Positions 9,708 through 20,219 of a DNA stretch of 50,302 nucleotides are shown here, in pieces (the stretch's first letter is position 1; each line of letters starts with the position of its first letter). A program made the translations under genes and the position numbers. Origin of the DNA: JAUMBM01 sp964441755. GTDB taxonomy: Bacteria; Bacteroidota; Bacteroidia; Chitinophagales; Saprospiraceae. The notes under the pieces were generated by a model. It did not search any database. It was not told where the DNA came from and worked only from the letters and a program-made list of their open reading frames with translations. Location of the stretch: the NCBI GenBank assembly GCA_964441755.1, contig CAYTVG010000024.1:1-50302 (forward strand), in the 5' to 3' direction.

Positions 9708-12700
9708 ATGAAAACCAGGTATCTATTCGTTTGGATAGTGTTATGTTGCAGTTATTGGGGGATAGGTTTTGGTCAAACCAACAATCCCACCATTACTGTT
9801 TGTGACGGGCAGCAGTTGCTTTGTGCTAACGCTCCCGATGTTCCCTTGTGCGTAAGTATCATCGTTAACCCCTTGTATCAGCATATTGAAAGGATATCCC
9901 ATTTTGAAATTCAATGGGGGGATGGTACGGCGGTGCAGATAATCCCTGCCAATGCCCTGCCTGATTCTATCCAGCACACCTTCATGTTGGATACATTTTA
10001 CAACTCCTGCATTTATCAACGAACGTACACCATAATACTTGAGACCATCCATGACGACCCGTCCATTGAGCCCACAAACAGTGTTTTCCTGCTGACGGTC
10101 AGAAATCCACCGACAGCGCCTTTTATTATCAGTCCGCAACCCAGCTGCAGCGGAAGTCCGGTACTACTGCTGGGGTCCAGTGACAGCACAGCTTTGGGTG
10201 ATTACCCCAACTGTCCGCCCTTCGGGCTCAACTACCACGCCTGGTCTGTCAGCAATGGTCTGCAGGCTTCCGGCAGTCAATTGTACTATGCCTTCGATAC
10301 CGCCGGGGTCTACAACGTACAATACTGTGCGGGCAATAGTTGCGATACAATATGCACTACCCGGCTACTGGAGGTGCTCGATGCTGGCCAGGCCGTCATT
10401 GCTGTTGAAGAAGGTGCTGTCCTGATTGACAGCCTGCAGTACCAGCTTTGTCTCTACGACAGCCTGGCCAGCGTAGTGATAAACGGCGGACTTTCACCTG
10501 CTGCTACCCGTTTCAGATGGTTTGTAGAAGGCCCTGCAGGCTGGTCATGGCAATCTGCTGCAGCTGACAGCAGCGAAATTGAGCTTTCATTTGCGCAGCC
10601 GGGGGTATACCGGTTGCAGTTGGAGGTGAGCAACGATTGTTTGCGCAAAGACAGCACCAGCATCGAAATAAGCGTTTTGTCCCCACCCCTTCACAGCCTG
10701 CTTCCTCAGGCAGACACTTGCCAAAATTTCTTCTACGCTCCGCTTCCTTTCAGGCCGGAAGTCAGCTACAGGATTAATGGCCTGGAGCCGGACAGCTTTC
10801 CTGTCTGGCTGGCATTTTCCGAACAGGCCTATATTGTAGAGGCAGTATGGGATCATTTTTGCGGTACCTACAGTTTACACGACACCTTCTCCATTCGACC
10901 GATTCCCCCGCTCGAAATCCTGAGTCCTGCCACGGACCAGGTACTCTGCACAGCTGAGGATACTCTTTTCATTCAGGCTACCGCCGTAGAGCAGTGGCTG
11001 GGTGGAGGTAACAGTTTGCAACAAGACAGCCAGGGGGTTTATTTTTTAAAAAATATGCCGGGGCAGTATACGCTCATAGCCAGTGCCGGTATTGGCGCAT
11101 GCAGTATTGCAGATACCTTGCAGCTGTTGGTTGAATCGCCCTATAACCTGGACCTCGACACACCTGAGCTGGGCTGCGTTGAGCTTGCCTACACGCCTTC
11201 ACCCTATGATTCACTTGTCACTTATTCCATTAACGGGCAGTTGCAGTCCAGTTTTCCTGTTTCGTTAAACCTCAATGGTGCTCCTTATCTCATACGGGCT
11301 CAATACGCCAATGCCTGCGGGCACTACCAGGACTCGACAATCGTCAATGTTATACAACCGGAGGATGTTCAGATACTGGCGCCGCTGGATAGTCTGTTTT
11401 GTGAGGGTGGCAGCCCCGTTTTACTGCTAGCCAGTGACAGTATCGGCCAATGGCTGGGAGATTTTATTGTCAGCGCAGAGGGAGGGAATTACTTTACGCC
11501 CACGCAGGCTGGCCAGTTTCTCATTGTATTTGAGCGTGGCACAGACTATTGCAAAAGAACTGATTCCATTCATATCGAAGTAATTCCCGACAATTTTGTC
11601 GAAGCAGGCGATGATCTGTTCGTTTGTCAAAACGTACAGACACTTCAACTGCCGGCTGCCAGTCCGGCCGGCGGTCAGTATAATGGCCTGGCTGTCAATG
11701 GTAACCAAATTGACCTGACGCAACTGCTGCCCGACTCCGGCTACCTTTATCGGTACACCCTTAACCAGCTGCCACAAGCTTGTAATTCGGATTCTTTTTT
11801 CCTGCGCGTATCCCTGCCTCCTTCTGCAAGCTTTAGCATGAGTCAGGATACAGCCTGTATACATGAAACTGTACAGTTACAGTTCGCACAGGAAACCGGC
11901 GTATTCCGCCAAATCGACTGGGGAGACGGTAACAGCGGATTTACGACCACCCACGAGTACACACTAGCGGGCGTATATACCATCGTCCAAACAGCCTATA
12001 CCCTGCATCCTGTTACTTTACAGCCGCTTTGTACTTCCATAGACAGTAGCGCCCTGTACGTTCCGGAATCTATTCCGGCCGGTGGACTTAGTTTCGGCAC
12101 CGACCCTCCTGAAGGATGCGCCCCCCTGAGCATCAGCTTCCAAAATACCAGCCAAAACACACAACACGTATTCGTTTGGGATCTGGGTAATGGTGAGTCA
12201 TACACTGGCCTGCAACCGCCGGCTCAGGTATACGAGGAACTGCAGCACCAGCCAACCCAATACCGGCTCAGCCTCAGCGTTCCGGGTGGTTGCGGAGATA
12301 CACTTTTCAGCAGCACGATAACTGTTTTCCCGAGGCCCGTTGCCAACTTTGGTATTGTTGATCAGCTTGTCTGTTCAGGTGCAACCGTCGAAGCCAACTC
12401 ACTCAGCCTTGGGCTGCCCGACCAGCAATTTTTCCTTTTACCTGCCGGACAGCTGCTGCCCGTTAACAACGGGCAGTCGATATCACTGCAGTTTTTTACA
12501 GACTCAGTTGCCGATACCCTGCAACTGGGGCTGCTTGCCTCTAATAGCTGCGGTGTTGACACTTTTTACAGGCAGATAATCGTGAATCCATCCGATGTAT
12601 CAGCTCAACTAGCCGGTGACCAACCTATGCCACTGTGCCAGGGGATTCCGTTTACCCTCTACAGTGCATCAGGTCCGGCTGCGGCTGTGCGATGGCTGGT

Positions 12701-14333
12701 ATCCGATGGCAGCAGTTACCTCGGTGACTCCGTAAGCTTGCTTTTTGAGCAGGCGGGTTTGTATGACATTAGCTTATATGCCTACGGCTGTGGATTCGAC
12801 AGTCTGCGCATCCCGCTGCAGGTAGAGGCAGCTCCGCCTTTGCAACTCCAGCACGACAGCCTGCGTTGTCCTGATTCGCCGATATTTTTTAACGTATATA
12901 GCGGCAGCCCCGCACAAATTACATTTGACTATGGCGATGGTCAGCAGGATACACTCCCGCCCTACGAACATTCCTATGCGGCAGCGGGTACTTATCCCGT
13001 CAGGGCTACTGCCTACTATGCCAATGGTTGCAGCCGCAGTGCAGACAGTCAGGTACGCATACTGCCCCAACCCGGGATTATGACCAGCGCGGCTGATTCC
13101 GTGTGCGCCGGGCAGGCAATAACATTTACAGGTATTCGCCAGCCCGAAGACAGTAGCTGTAGCTGGCAATTCGGTGACGGAAACTTTTCAGGCAACTGCA
13201 CAGCACAGCATGCTTACGCAAATGCGGGCAATTATGCGGCCGTTTTCAGTGCTGTCTCACAGAATGGCTGCCGGCAAACAGATACGCTGTGGGTGCACGT
13301 ACGCGAAAGCCCTGAGGCAGGGTTTGATTTTTCTGTACCTGACCTTTGCAATCCACAGACGATACAACTTGTCAGTAGCAGCCTGCGGGCAGACAGCTGG
13401 CAATGGACAGCAGAAGACAACATTATCGGCCAACAGGCGTCAATCACTTACGCCTTTCGGGAGCATGGCCTGCAAAGACTGGATCTTGTGGTGAATAAGC
13501 AGGGAATATGCTACGATTCAATCACCCGCTGGCTTGAAATACGACCCAATCCTCAACTTGAGCTGACGCTGACCGGCCGCTGTCAGCCGGAAGAAGGCAG
13601 CTCCCTGCAGATAAGTACGCAAACGGAAAATGTTCTTCAGCTGGTCGGCGAACAGTATTCGGCCAGTGGCCGACAGCACCCGGCGCTGGCAGCCGGCTAT
13701 TATCAGTTACAGTTGCAAACGCCTTTTGGCTGTGTACTCGATACCAATCTGTATATCCCTCCCAATGAGGCTTTTGCAGTAACCGCCCTGCCCGATTCAT
13801 TTGATATCATCCTGGGAGAAAGTATACAGTTAACCGCCGGCAGTAATCTGTCGCCGGTTGACTACCGTTGGGAACCAGCTACCTACTTACAGCAGCCAAC
13901 ACAAGCTACCACCCTTGCGCAACCACTGCGCAGTCTTTATTACTACGTTTTCGGTACAGATGAGCGGGGGTGTGAAGCCGCTGACACGGTATGGGTAAGG
14001 GTGCGGGCAGACAGACGCGGGCAGTTGTTTATCCCGGATGCTTTCAGCCCCAACGACGATGGCATCAACGATGTATTCTATCCGCGTAGCAGTCATCCGT
14101 CTGTCGATCGCATAGAAGAGTTCGTTGTAGTGGACAAATACAATGAAATAGTCTTCGACCCGCAGATCGATTTTCCCCAACGAATCCTGCTCCCTGAAGA
14201 TCCGGATATAGGCTGGAAAGGAGACTTCAGAGGACAAAAAGCCGAGGCAGGTGTCTACCGCTACAGGCTAAGTGTACGCTATATTGACGGAGAAATATAC
14301 ACATTTACCGGTAGTGTAGTACTACTACGCTGA
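9708..14333 (+). CDS. Large PKD-type surface protein with T9SS type B (gliding motility-associated) C-terminal domain
   Basis: 1541 residues from ATG 9708; the frame is open from 9639, but the signal peptide (MKTRYLFVW...GIGFGQ) starts here. The body is a string of Cys-containing Ig-like modules. Several are recognisable PKD domains with WGDG, YGDG or FGDG motifs followed by HEYTLAGVY-like strands. The last ~90 residues begin IPDAFSPNDDGINDVF and end in a Tyr-rich beta segment, the CHU_C/gliding motility-associated domain that sends cargo through the type IX system (type B). It is paralogous to the next gene over its whole length. It probably acts as an adhesin or extracellular structural protein; no catalytic motif was seen. 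No terminator separates it from the next gene, so the three genes 9708-20121 likely form one transcript. Confidence 0.87.
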   Translation: MKTRYLFVWIVLCCSYWGIGFGQTNNPTITVCDGQQLLCANAPDVPLCVSIIVNPLYQHIERISHFEIQWGDGTAVQIIPANALPDSIQHTFMLDTFYNSCIYQRTYTIILETIHDDPSIEPTNSVFLLTVRNPPTAPFIISPQPSCSGSPVLLLGSSDSTALGDYPNCPPFGLNYHAWSVSNGLQASGSQLYYAFDTAGVYNVQYCAGNSCDTICTTRLLEVLDAGQAVIAVEEGAVLIDSLQYQLCLYDSLASVVINGGLSPAATRFRWFVEGPAGWSWQSAAADSSEIELSFAQPGVYRLQLEVSNDCLRKDSTSIEISVLSPPLHSLLPQADTCQNFFYAPLPFRPEVSYRINGLEPDSFPVWLAFSEQAYIVEAVWDHFCGTYSLHDTFSIRPIPPLEILSPATDQVLCTAEDTLFIQATAVEQWLGGGNSLQQDSQGVYFLKNMPGQYTLIASAGIGACSIADTLQLLVESPYNLDLDTPELGCVELAYTPSPYDSLVTYSINGQLQSSFPVSLNLNGAPYLIRAQYANACGHYQDSTIVNVIQPEDVQILAPLDSLFCEGGSPVLLLASDSIGQWLGDFIVSAEGGNYFTPTQAGQFLIVFERGTDYCKRTDSIHIEVIPDNFVEAGDDLFVCQNVQTLQLPAASPAGGQYNGLAVNGNQIDLTQLLPDSGYLYRYTLNQLPQACNSDSFFLRVSLPPSASFSMSQDTACIHETVQLQFAQETGVFRQIDWGDGNSGFTTTHEYTLAGVYTIVQTAYTLHPVTLQPLCTSIDSSALYVPESIPAGGLSFGTDPPEGCAPLSISFQNTSQNTQHVFVWDLGNGESYTGLQPPAQVYEELQHQPTQYRLSLSVPGGCGDTLFSSTITVFPRPVANFGIVDQLVCSGATVEANSLSLGLPDQQFFLLPAGQLLPVNNGQSISLQFFTDSVADTLQLGLLASNSCGVDTFYRQIIVNPSDVSAQLAGDQPMPLCQGIPFTLYSASGPAAAVRWLVSDGSSYLGDSVSLLFEQAGLYDISLYAYGCGFDSLRIPLQVEAAPPLQLQHDSLRCPDSPIFFNVYSGSPAQITFDYGDGQQDTLPPYEHSYAAAGTYPVRATAYYANGCSRSADSQVRILPQPGIMTSAADSVCAGQAITFTGIRQPEDSSCSWQFGDGNFSGNCTAQHAYANAGNYAAVFSAVSQNGCRQTDTLWVHVRESPEAGFDFSVPDLCNPQTIQLVSSSLRADSWQWTAEDNIIGQQASITYAFREHGLQRLDLVVNKQGICYDSITRWLEIRPNPQLELTLTGRCQPEEGSSLQISTQTENVLQLVGEQYSASGRQHPALAAGYYQLQLQTPFGCVLDTNLYIPPNEAFAVTALPDSFDIILGESIQLTAGSNLSPVDYRWEPATYLQQPTQATTLAQPLRSLYYYVFGTDERGCEAADTVWVRVRADRRGQLFIPDAFSPNDDGINDVFYPRSSHPSVDRIEEFVVVDKYNEIVFDPQIDFPQRILLPEDPDIGWKGDFRGQKAEAGVYRYRLSVRYIDGEIYTFTGSVVLLR

Positions 14334-14422
14334 CGCGCTTCTTACAATGCTGTTCCAAAACATGACTTCCGGAACCCGACGAAGACAATAGCTGGTATTA
14401 CACCCAAAATGAAGAAATTTCG

Positions 14423-17400
14423 ATGCATAAAACAATACTCAAACACTTGCTGATAAGCTTTTTGTGGTTATTACTGTCCAGGGGAGCTATCATCGGGCAG
14501 TCTTACAATCCCACAATTGCGCCCTGTGACGGGCTCCAATATCTATGTGTGAATCCGTCGCAGCCATTGACTGAGGTATGCGTCAATATTATTGTAGATC
14601 CGGACAATCCGTTGACCGACAGCATACAATATTACCTTATCAATTGGGGTGACGGCAGCCCGGCCACCCTGATTCCGGGAGGTGCATCTCCCCCGGCACA
14701 GACACACACCTACAACCTGGCGGGTTTTATAGGCGGCTGTCAGTACGAGCAGACATACATCATACTGCTGGAGACCTACAGCAGTGTCAATACAGGCGGA
14801 GAACCTACCAATAGTGCCTTCATACTCACTTTTCGGCAACCACCCCCTGCCGCCTTTGGTATTTCTCCCTATCCCTGTGCCGGCGAAGCCGTCAGCTTTC
14901 AGGGATCCGTAAGCGGGGGGCAACAGGGTCTCAATCCCAACTGTCCTGCCAATGGTGTCAACTACGAACTATGGGAATTCAGCAATTCAGCGGGTACTTA
15001 TTACAGCAATAACATTATTGAAAACACTTTTGACAGCGCCGGTATTTACCAGGTTCGCTATTGCGTTGGTAATGTGTGTGATACCATCTGCGCTGAGCGG
15101 AACTTCACGGTTCTTTCTCCTCCCACTGCCCTGCTGCTGCCCGCCGGCAACGATAGTCCGCTGATTCCTCTCAATGATACGACCTATCAACTCTGCCTGC
15201 GAGACACTGCAGCCATCGTTAGTCTGGACGGAGCAGGCTCCCTGTTCCAGGAAGCTTACGAATGGACAGTCGAAGGTCCTGCCGGAGGATGGATGTGGAC
15301 TGCAGGCACCCCCACGGAAGATAGTGCACAAGTGCAAATACGCATTATGCTGCCAGGCGAATACACCATTGGTCTGGAGGTAGGCAATTATTGCCAGCGG
15401 ACAGATCGGGTACAAATTCGCATCATAGCAGAAAACCCGCCTGAATTGCGCTTGCAAGCTCAGGCAGACAGTTGTTTTACACTTGCCTATACCCCCTTGC
15501 CTTTAAATCAACAGGCTATCTATTTTATAGATAATCAATATATTGACACCTTTCCACAAATACTGCCGCCTCGTGATACTGCCTATACGGTACGCGCACA
15601 ACTGGATCATTTCTGTGGTCAGTATACCCAAAGGGATACTTTTTTGATAGCCGCAACGCCACAAGTAAGTATCCTGCAGCCAGCAGCAGACACCACCGTC
15701 TGTATCAACAGTCCGTTACTCCCCGTGCTGGCCAATTACGGCAACCAGTGGTTATCCTCTCCGGTGCTCAGCCTTGTTGACGGATCGACCTCCTTCATCC
15801 CGTCCACCGCGGGCAGTTACCAACTTATAGCTACTACCGGCTACAGCAACTGTCGTTCGTATGACACGCTGCGAATAGTCGTTGAGCAGCCCTATGCACT
15901 TTCCTTAGACACGCCCCTTTTGGGTTGTGATTCCATACTGTACACACCTTCTCCCTTTGACAGTCTTGTCACTTACCGCATTGACGGAATGGTGAGGGAT
16001 AGTTTTCCTTTGCTGCTGACAGCAGAAAATGGTCCTTACCGGGTAGAAGCCCAATATGCCAATAGCTGCGGGCTATGGGAGGAAGAAGTGGGGGTTGATA
16101 TCATTGTACCCGGTCAGGTTTCCATTATTCGGCCTATTGACACTGTCCTCTGCGAGGGCTCTCCTCCACTACAGCTTGTGAGCACCGACAGCCTGGGCGT
16201 CTGGTCGGGTGCACTCACAACGACGGGCAGTCGGGAGGCCTTGTTTATCCCGTCGGAAGCAGGCCATTATACCTTTACCTATACGCGGGGCAGCGGGCTT
16301 TGTTACAGCACCGACAGTCTGAAACTGCAGGTTATTCCGCTCGACAGTGTACAGGCAGGAGCCGACCTGTATGTTTGTGCCTCGGACAGCATACTGCTGT
16401 TGCCCAATCCTGCGCCGGGCGCAGGTCAATTTAGCGGTAACGGACATACAGGAGACACCCTCGATCTTCGGCAACTAACCATAGGAGTAGCCTACCCATT
16501 GCAGTACACCTTAGCACACTTACCTGCAGGATGCAATCAGGACGAACTCAGCATTACCCGACTGCAGGCGCCCTTGCCTGGCTTTGAGATCAACAGAGAT
16601 ACAGCCTGCCAGCAGGAGAGCATTCTGCTGACACCTGCTGCAAGCGGCAGCTTTGGTTATCATATAGACTGGGGCGATGGCAGCAGCGGGCAGCTATTGA
16701 CACATAGCTATACAGAACCTGGTGACTACAGCCTGTCGTATCAGGTATTCAACCTGCATCCGGTCAGTCAGGAGCTGATATGCCCTGCAGAAGCTACTAC
16801 CAGTATACACATACCATCACCCCTGGCAGCCGGAGATGTCGCTTTCTCCATGAGTCCTGCAGAAGGCTGCGCCCCTTTGTCTGTGAACTTCAGCAACAAC
16901 AGCCTGCGACCGAACGACCGTTATCTGTGGGATTTCGGCAATGGGCAGATGTATGAGGGATTTGATCCCCCCGTTGTGCTATTTACGGAAAATGCAGAAC
17001 ATACGGTGAGTCAATACCAGGTTCGTTTGCGGGTATGGAACGGTTGTGGCAGCTTTGAAGCAAGCCAGTCCGTTACCGTCAGGCCAAGGCCGCTGGCACT
17101 TTTCGATCTGAGCAGTCAAAGCAGCTGCTCCGGCGCACAAGTGACCGCTACACCTGCCAGCCTTGGCGCGCCGCTTACGGCACATTTTTTCACCACTACC
17201 GGAGAGCAGGCGCCCGCCCTGCAAGGGCAGGACGCCCATTTTCAATTTTTCACCAATACTGATGCAGAGACGGTAGGTATATGGCTGGTTGCGGTAAATG
17301 AATGCGGGCCGGACACTGTATATCAGGAGATAGAAGTGGTCGCGGCCGATGTTGTCGCCCTGCCCGGATTGTCCGAAACCAACCTGATGTGTGCCGGCAG

Positions 17401-19084
17401 TCAGCTGACCATCCTCAACTACTCCAGTCCCGGAGCACCCATTCGCTGGACGCTGCCCGACGGAAGCTACTCGACTGTTGATACCCTGCAGTTGGTATTT
17501 GAGGAGGCGGGTAGCTACACCCTTGGACTGCACGCTTACGGCTGTGGTTATGACAGTCTGTTGATACCACTCACCATTTACCCTTTACCTGTTGTAAGCT
17601 GGACCTATGACAGCAGTGCATGCTTAGGCAGCCCCATTGGTTTTGACATAAGCAGCAATGCTGCAGGACTACAACTCTGGTATGGCGATGGTGATTCGAC
17701 AGCCATGCGCAACAGCCTGCACTTTTATCCTTCCCCTGCAACCTACAGACCCAGGCTGTTGGCCAGCAGTATCCATGGCTGTTACGCAGCGCTGGAAGGC
17801 ATGCTTGAAATTCATCCATTACCCGCTGTGAGCTTACTTGCCAATGATTCGCTGTGCAGCATGTCGGAAGTGATGTTTAGCGGCAGTTCGGATCAGCCGG
17901 TGGATTGTTATTGGCAATTTGGCGATGGCAACAGTTCCACCGACTGTTCAACGGTACACAGCTATGCTGCAGGCGGTGTTTACACTGCCAGCCTGCAGTT
18001 GTACTCTGCGGCAGGCTGTACTGCCGGCAGCGCTTTACCCGTGTATGTACGTGACAGGCCAAACGTAACCATCGACATCGTGCAAGAAGACAAGTGTGCA
18101 CCTTCACAGGTTCAATTTGGCGTTGTCAGTAGCGGAGCCAACCAGCTTCAATGGCAAACGGGCGACGGTACACAATACCAACTGGGGTATTTTAGCCATA
18201 CTTATACGCAGGCAGGAGAATATGAAGTGATGTTGGTTGCCAGTAATGATGGTATCTGCAACGATACGACATCAGCCCTTCTCCGGGTGGAACCGGCAGT
18301 GAATTACAGCATAGAACTTGCAAGCTACTGTGATCAAGCAGAAGGCAGCGATTTGTTTGTACAGACACAGGCAGGTAATGAAATATGGGTTTACAGCGAT
18401 AATGGCTATGAGGACTTCGGTGAGCAGCATGCAGGCCTGGCGCCGGGAGCATATTCATTGGAGATCAGCAACCCGGCCGGTTGTCGCGCTGATACCAGCC
18501 TGTTTATTTTGCCCGTGCAGACACTCAGTCTATGGCTGGTACAAGACAGCTTTTCCATACTGCTGGGTGAAAGCATACAGCTTGAAGGAATCGTAAACCA
18601 GGCTCAGGTTTCATTTAGTTGGGAACCGACAACCTATCTGGATACCCCCCTCGAAGCAGCCAGCATTAGCAGTCCGCAGCGCAACATGACCTATGTGCTG
18701 ACAGCCACAGACGAACGTGGCTGTACGCAAACCGATACGGCATACGTGCTGGTCCAGTTTGATACAAGCGCTGATATATTTATTCCCAATGCATTCACGC
18801 CCAACCAGGATGGTGTCAACGATATCTTTTATTTGCGCACTGCCAACAGGTCTGTTGATCGCATAGAGACCTTGCTCATATTTGACAAATACAACGAATT
18901 GATCTTTGATCTGTCGCAGCTTGGGCAAGCTGAAGAGGCGCGTCCCAACAATCCCTATTATGGCTGGGACGGCAGTTTCCGGGGAGAAAAGGCGGAAGCG
19001 GGCAGCTATCGATACAACTGCAGCCTACGCTTTCTCAATGGTGAACTGCGCGGGTATACAGGAACCATTCAACTCATACGATAA
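14423..19084 (+). CDS. Large PKD-type surface protein with T9SS type B C-terminal domain, paralogue of the preceding gene
   Basis: 1553 residues with an N-terminal signal peptide (hydrophobic run LLISFLWLLL, then GAIIGQ). Module order copies the upstream protein: an opening NPTIAPCDGLQYLC segment, Cys-bearing Ig-like modules, PKD motifs (DWGDGSSG, WQFGDGNSS), and a terminal IPNAFTPNQDGVNDIF domain of the CHU_C type for T9SS type B export. Conserved blocks such as EGCAPLS and YGCGYDSL recur in both paralogues. The gene is a tandem duplicate 89 bp downstream of its partner and only 11 bp before the PorP/SprF gene, which often serves to anchor or export such cargo. Likely function is surface adhesion or matrix; this is inferred from family context only. 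Confidence 0.87.
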   Translation: MHKTILKHLLISFLWLLLSRGAIIGQSYNPTIAPCDGLQYLCVNPSQPLTEVCVNIIVDPDNPLTDSIQYYLINWGDGSPATLIPGGASPPAQTHTYNLAGFIGGCQYEQTYIILLETYSSVNTGGEPTNSAFILTFRQPPPAAFGISPYPCAGEAVSFQGSVSGGQQGLNPNCPANGVNYELWEFSNSAGTYYSNNIIENTFDSAGIYQVRYCVGNVCDTICAERNFTVLSPPTALLLPAGNDSPLIPLNDTTYQLCLRDTAAIVSLDGAGSLFQEAYEWTVEGPAGGWMWTAGTPTEDSAQVQIRIMLPGEYTIGLEVGNYCQRTDRVQIRIIAENPPELRLQAQADSCFTLAYTPLPLNQQAIYFIDNQYIDTFPQILPPRDTAYTVRAQLDHFCGQYTQRDTFLIAATPQVSILQPAADTTVCINSPLLPVLANYGNQWLSSPVLSLVDGSTSFIPSTAGSYQLIATTGYSNCRSYDTLRIVVEQPYALSLDTPLLGCDSILYTPSPFDSLVTYRIDGMVRDSFPLLLTAENGPYRVEAQYANSCGLWEEEVGVDIIVPGQVSIIRPIDTVLCEGSPPLQLVSTDSLGVWSGALTTTGSREALFIPSEAGHYTFTYTRGSGLCYSTDSLKLQVIPLDSVQAGADLYVCASDSILLLPNPAPGAGQFSGNGHTGDTLDLRQLTIGVAYPLQYTLAHLPAGCNQDELSITRLQAPLPGFEINRDTACQQESILLTPAASGSFGYHIDWGDGSSGQLLTHSYTEPGDYSLSYQVFNLHPVSQELICPAEATTSIHIPSPLAAGDVAFSMSPAEGCAPLSVNFSNNSLRPNDRYLWDFGNGQMYEGFDPPVVLFTENAEHTVSQYQVRLRVWNGCGSFEASQSVTVRPRPLALFDLSSQSSCSGAQVTATPASLGAPLTAHFFTTTGEQAPALQGQDAHFQFFTNTDAETVGIWLVAVNECGPDTVYQEIEVVAADVVALPGLSETNLMCAGSQLTILNYSSPGAPIRWTLPDGSYSTVDTLQLVFEEAGSYTLGLHAYGCGYDSLLIPLTIYPLPVVSWTYDSSACLGSPIGFDISSNAAGLQLWYGDGDSTAMRNSLHFYPSPATYRPRLLASSIHGCYAALEGMLEIHPLPAVSLLANDSLCSMSEVMFSGSSDQPVDCYWQFGDGNSSTDCSTVHSYAAGGVYTASLQLYSAAGCTAGSALPVYVRDRPNVTIDIVQEDKCAPSQVQFGVVSSGANQLQWQTGDGTQYQLGYFSHTYTQAGEYEVMLVASNDGICNDTTSALLRVEPAVNYSIELASYCDQAEGSDLFVQTQAGNEIWVYSDNGYEDFGEQHAGLAPGAYSLEISNPAGCRADTSLFILPVQTLSLWLVQDSFSILLGESIQLEGIVNQAQVSFSWEPTTYLDTPLEAASISSPQRNMTYVLTATDERGCTQTDTAYVLVQFDTSADIFIPNAFTPNQDGVNDIFYLRTANRSVDRIETLLIFDKYNELIFDLSQLGQAEEARPNNPYYGWDGSFRGEKAEAGSYRYNCSLRFLNGELRGYTGTIQLIR

Positions 19085-19095
19085 TACAGAGCTCA

Positions 19096-20121
19096 ATGCG
19101 CTATATATATTCATTAATACTACATATAACCGTCAGCAGCCTTGCTGCCCAGGACTTCCACTTCGTCAACAGTTTTCAGTTGCCGCAGCTCATCAATCCG
19201 GCAGCAAGCGGTAGTGTGTCGGTATTCCGGACGCATGTGGGCAGCCTCTACCGCGGACAATGGGAACAAGCCAGCAGCAAGGACAGTTATCAGGGGGCTG
19301 CTATAATGGCCGACATGCGGTATTGTCTTCCCAACAGCCGAAAGAATTTTTATGCCCTTGGTCTGGGTGTACAACACGACTACAGCCCGTTGGGCGGGCT
19401 CTACAACAGTATGGCCATGTTGACTGCCGCCTACCACCAACACTTAGGCAACGATAATTTTATCGCTGCCGGCATCAGTACCGGCCTATTAGGATTTGGT
19501 GTACAGGCCGGGCGGCTGCGGTTTGATGCACAATACCAGCAAGGCAACTATGATCCCAGTCGCAGCAATGGCGAGGAAAATCTTGTCAACAGCATTATCA
19601 GGTCAAGCCTGGGTGCCGGAATACTCTTGTACAACAACGACCAGGGCTGGTCGGTCGGTATAAGCTGGAAGCACCTCAACAAACCCAACTACTCTTTGCT
19701 GGAAGGAGACAACCGACTGGGCATTGGTATGATAGCACACGCAACTTATACTCCCTGGCAGACGCGCTCGCACAGCCGTTTGTGGCAGTTGCGCGCGCTG
19801 TACCGACGCCAGGCAGTGCCTGGCAGCAACAGCCTGCAGTGGCAGGCGCTGGCAGGTAATTTTTTCCAACTGTCTATTGGCGACAGCGGCGGGCGGTTAG
19901 GAGCAGGCATCTACCTGCGGGCAGGTGGTACGCCCGACAAACAGATTGTCATCAACACCCTTGTACCTGCCCTGCAACTCAGCAACGGCAGGTATACAGG
20001 CACACTCACCTACGACCTTGATCTGGCACGAACGAGAACGACGCTTCCCGGCGGGCTCGAACTACAATTGGCAACCAGTTTTGGGGGGAAAGACAGATGT
20101 GTCGTCTGTGCAAAATTTTGA
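19096..20121 (+). CDS. PorP/SprF-family type IX secretion system outer-membrane protein
   Basis: 341 residues with a short signal peptide ending SSLAAQ. The mature start DFHFVNSFQLPQLINPAASG is the family hallmark (a Phe/Gln-rich stretch, then xNPAxxG). The rest alternates amphipathic strands with Gly/Tyr turns, as expected for an outer-membrane beta barrel. Members of this family help T9SS cargo cross or attach to the outer membrane, and are often encoded right after proteins with type B C-terminal domains, as here. The start lies 11 bp after the preceding stop, so translation is likely coupled. The stop codon TGA is the first part of a hairpin. Confidence 0.88.
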   Translation: MRYIYSLILHITVSSLAAQDFHFVNSFQLPQLINPAASGSVSVFRTHVGSLYRGQWEQASSKDSYQGAAIMADMRYCLPNSRKNFYALGLGVQHDYSPLGGLYNSMAMLTAAYHQHLGNDNFIAAGISTGLLGFGVQAGRLRFDAQYQQGNYDPSRSNGEENLVNSIIRSSLGAGILLYNNDQGWSVGISWKHLNKPNYSLLEGDNRLGIGMIAHATYTPWQTRSHSRLWQLRALYRRQAVPGSNSLQWQALAGNFFQLSIGDSGGRLGAGIYLRAGGTPDKQIVINTLVPALQLSNGRYTGTLTYDLDLARTRTTLPGGLELQLATSFGGKDRCVVCAKF

Positions 20122-20153
20122 GCCCTGCAGGCATAATGAACCGGCAGGGCTCA
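20119..20153 (+). terminator. Hairpin starting at the porP/sprF stop codon
   Basis: Perfect 10-bp inverted repeat TGAGCCCTGC / GCAGGGCTCA with a 15-nt loop; the left arm includes the TGA stop. No T-run follows, so it may be a terminator, a 3' stabiliser or both. It precedes the obgE promoter box. Confidence 0.45.
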
Positions 20154-20164
20154 CAACAAATTGC

Positions 20165-20172
20165 TACCTTTG
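20165..20172 (+). promoter_or_regulatory. Candidate -7 box for obgE
   Basis: TACCTTTG matches TAnnTTTG, 48 bp before the obgE ATG at 20220. No -33 TTTG is seen at proper spacing. Confidence 0.4.
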
Positions 20173-20219
20173 CAGTTTGGAAACGGCATCATCTGGTGCA
20201 GAGGATAGAAAAAACAGGT

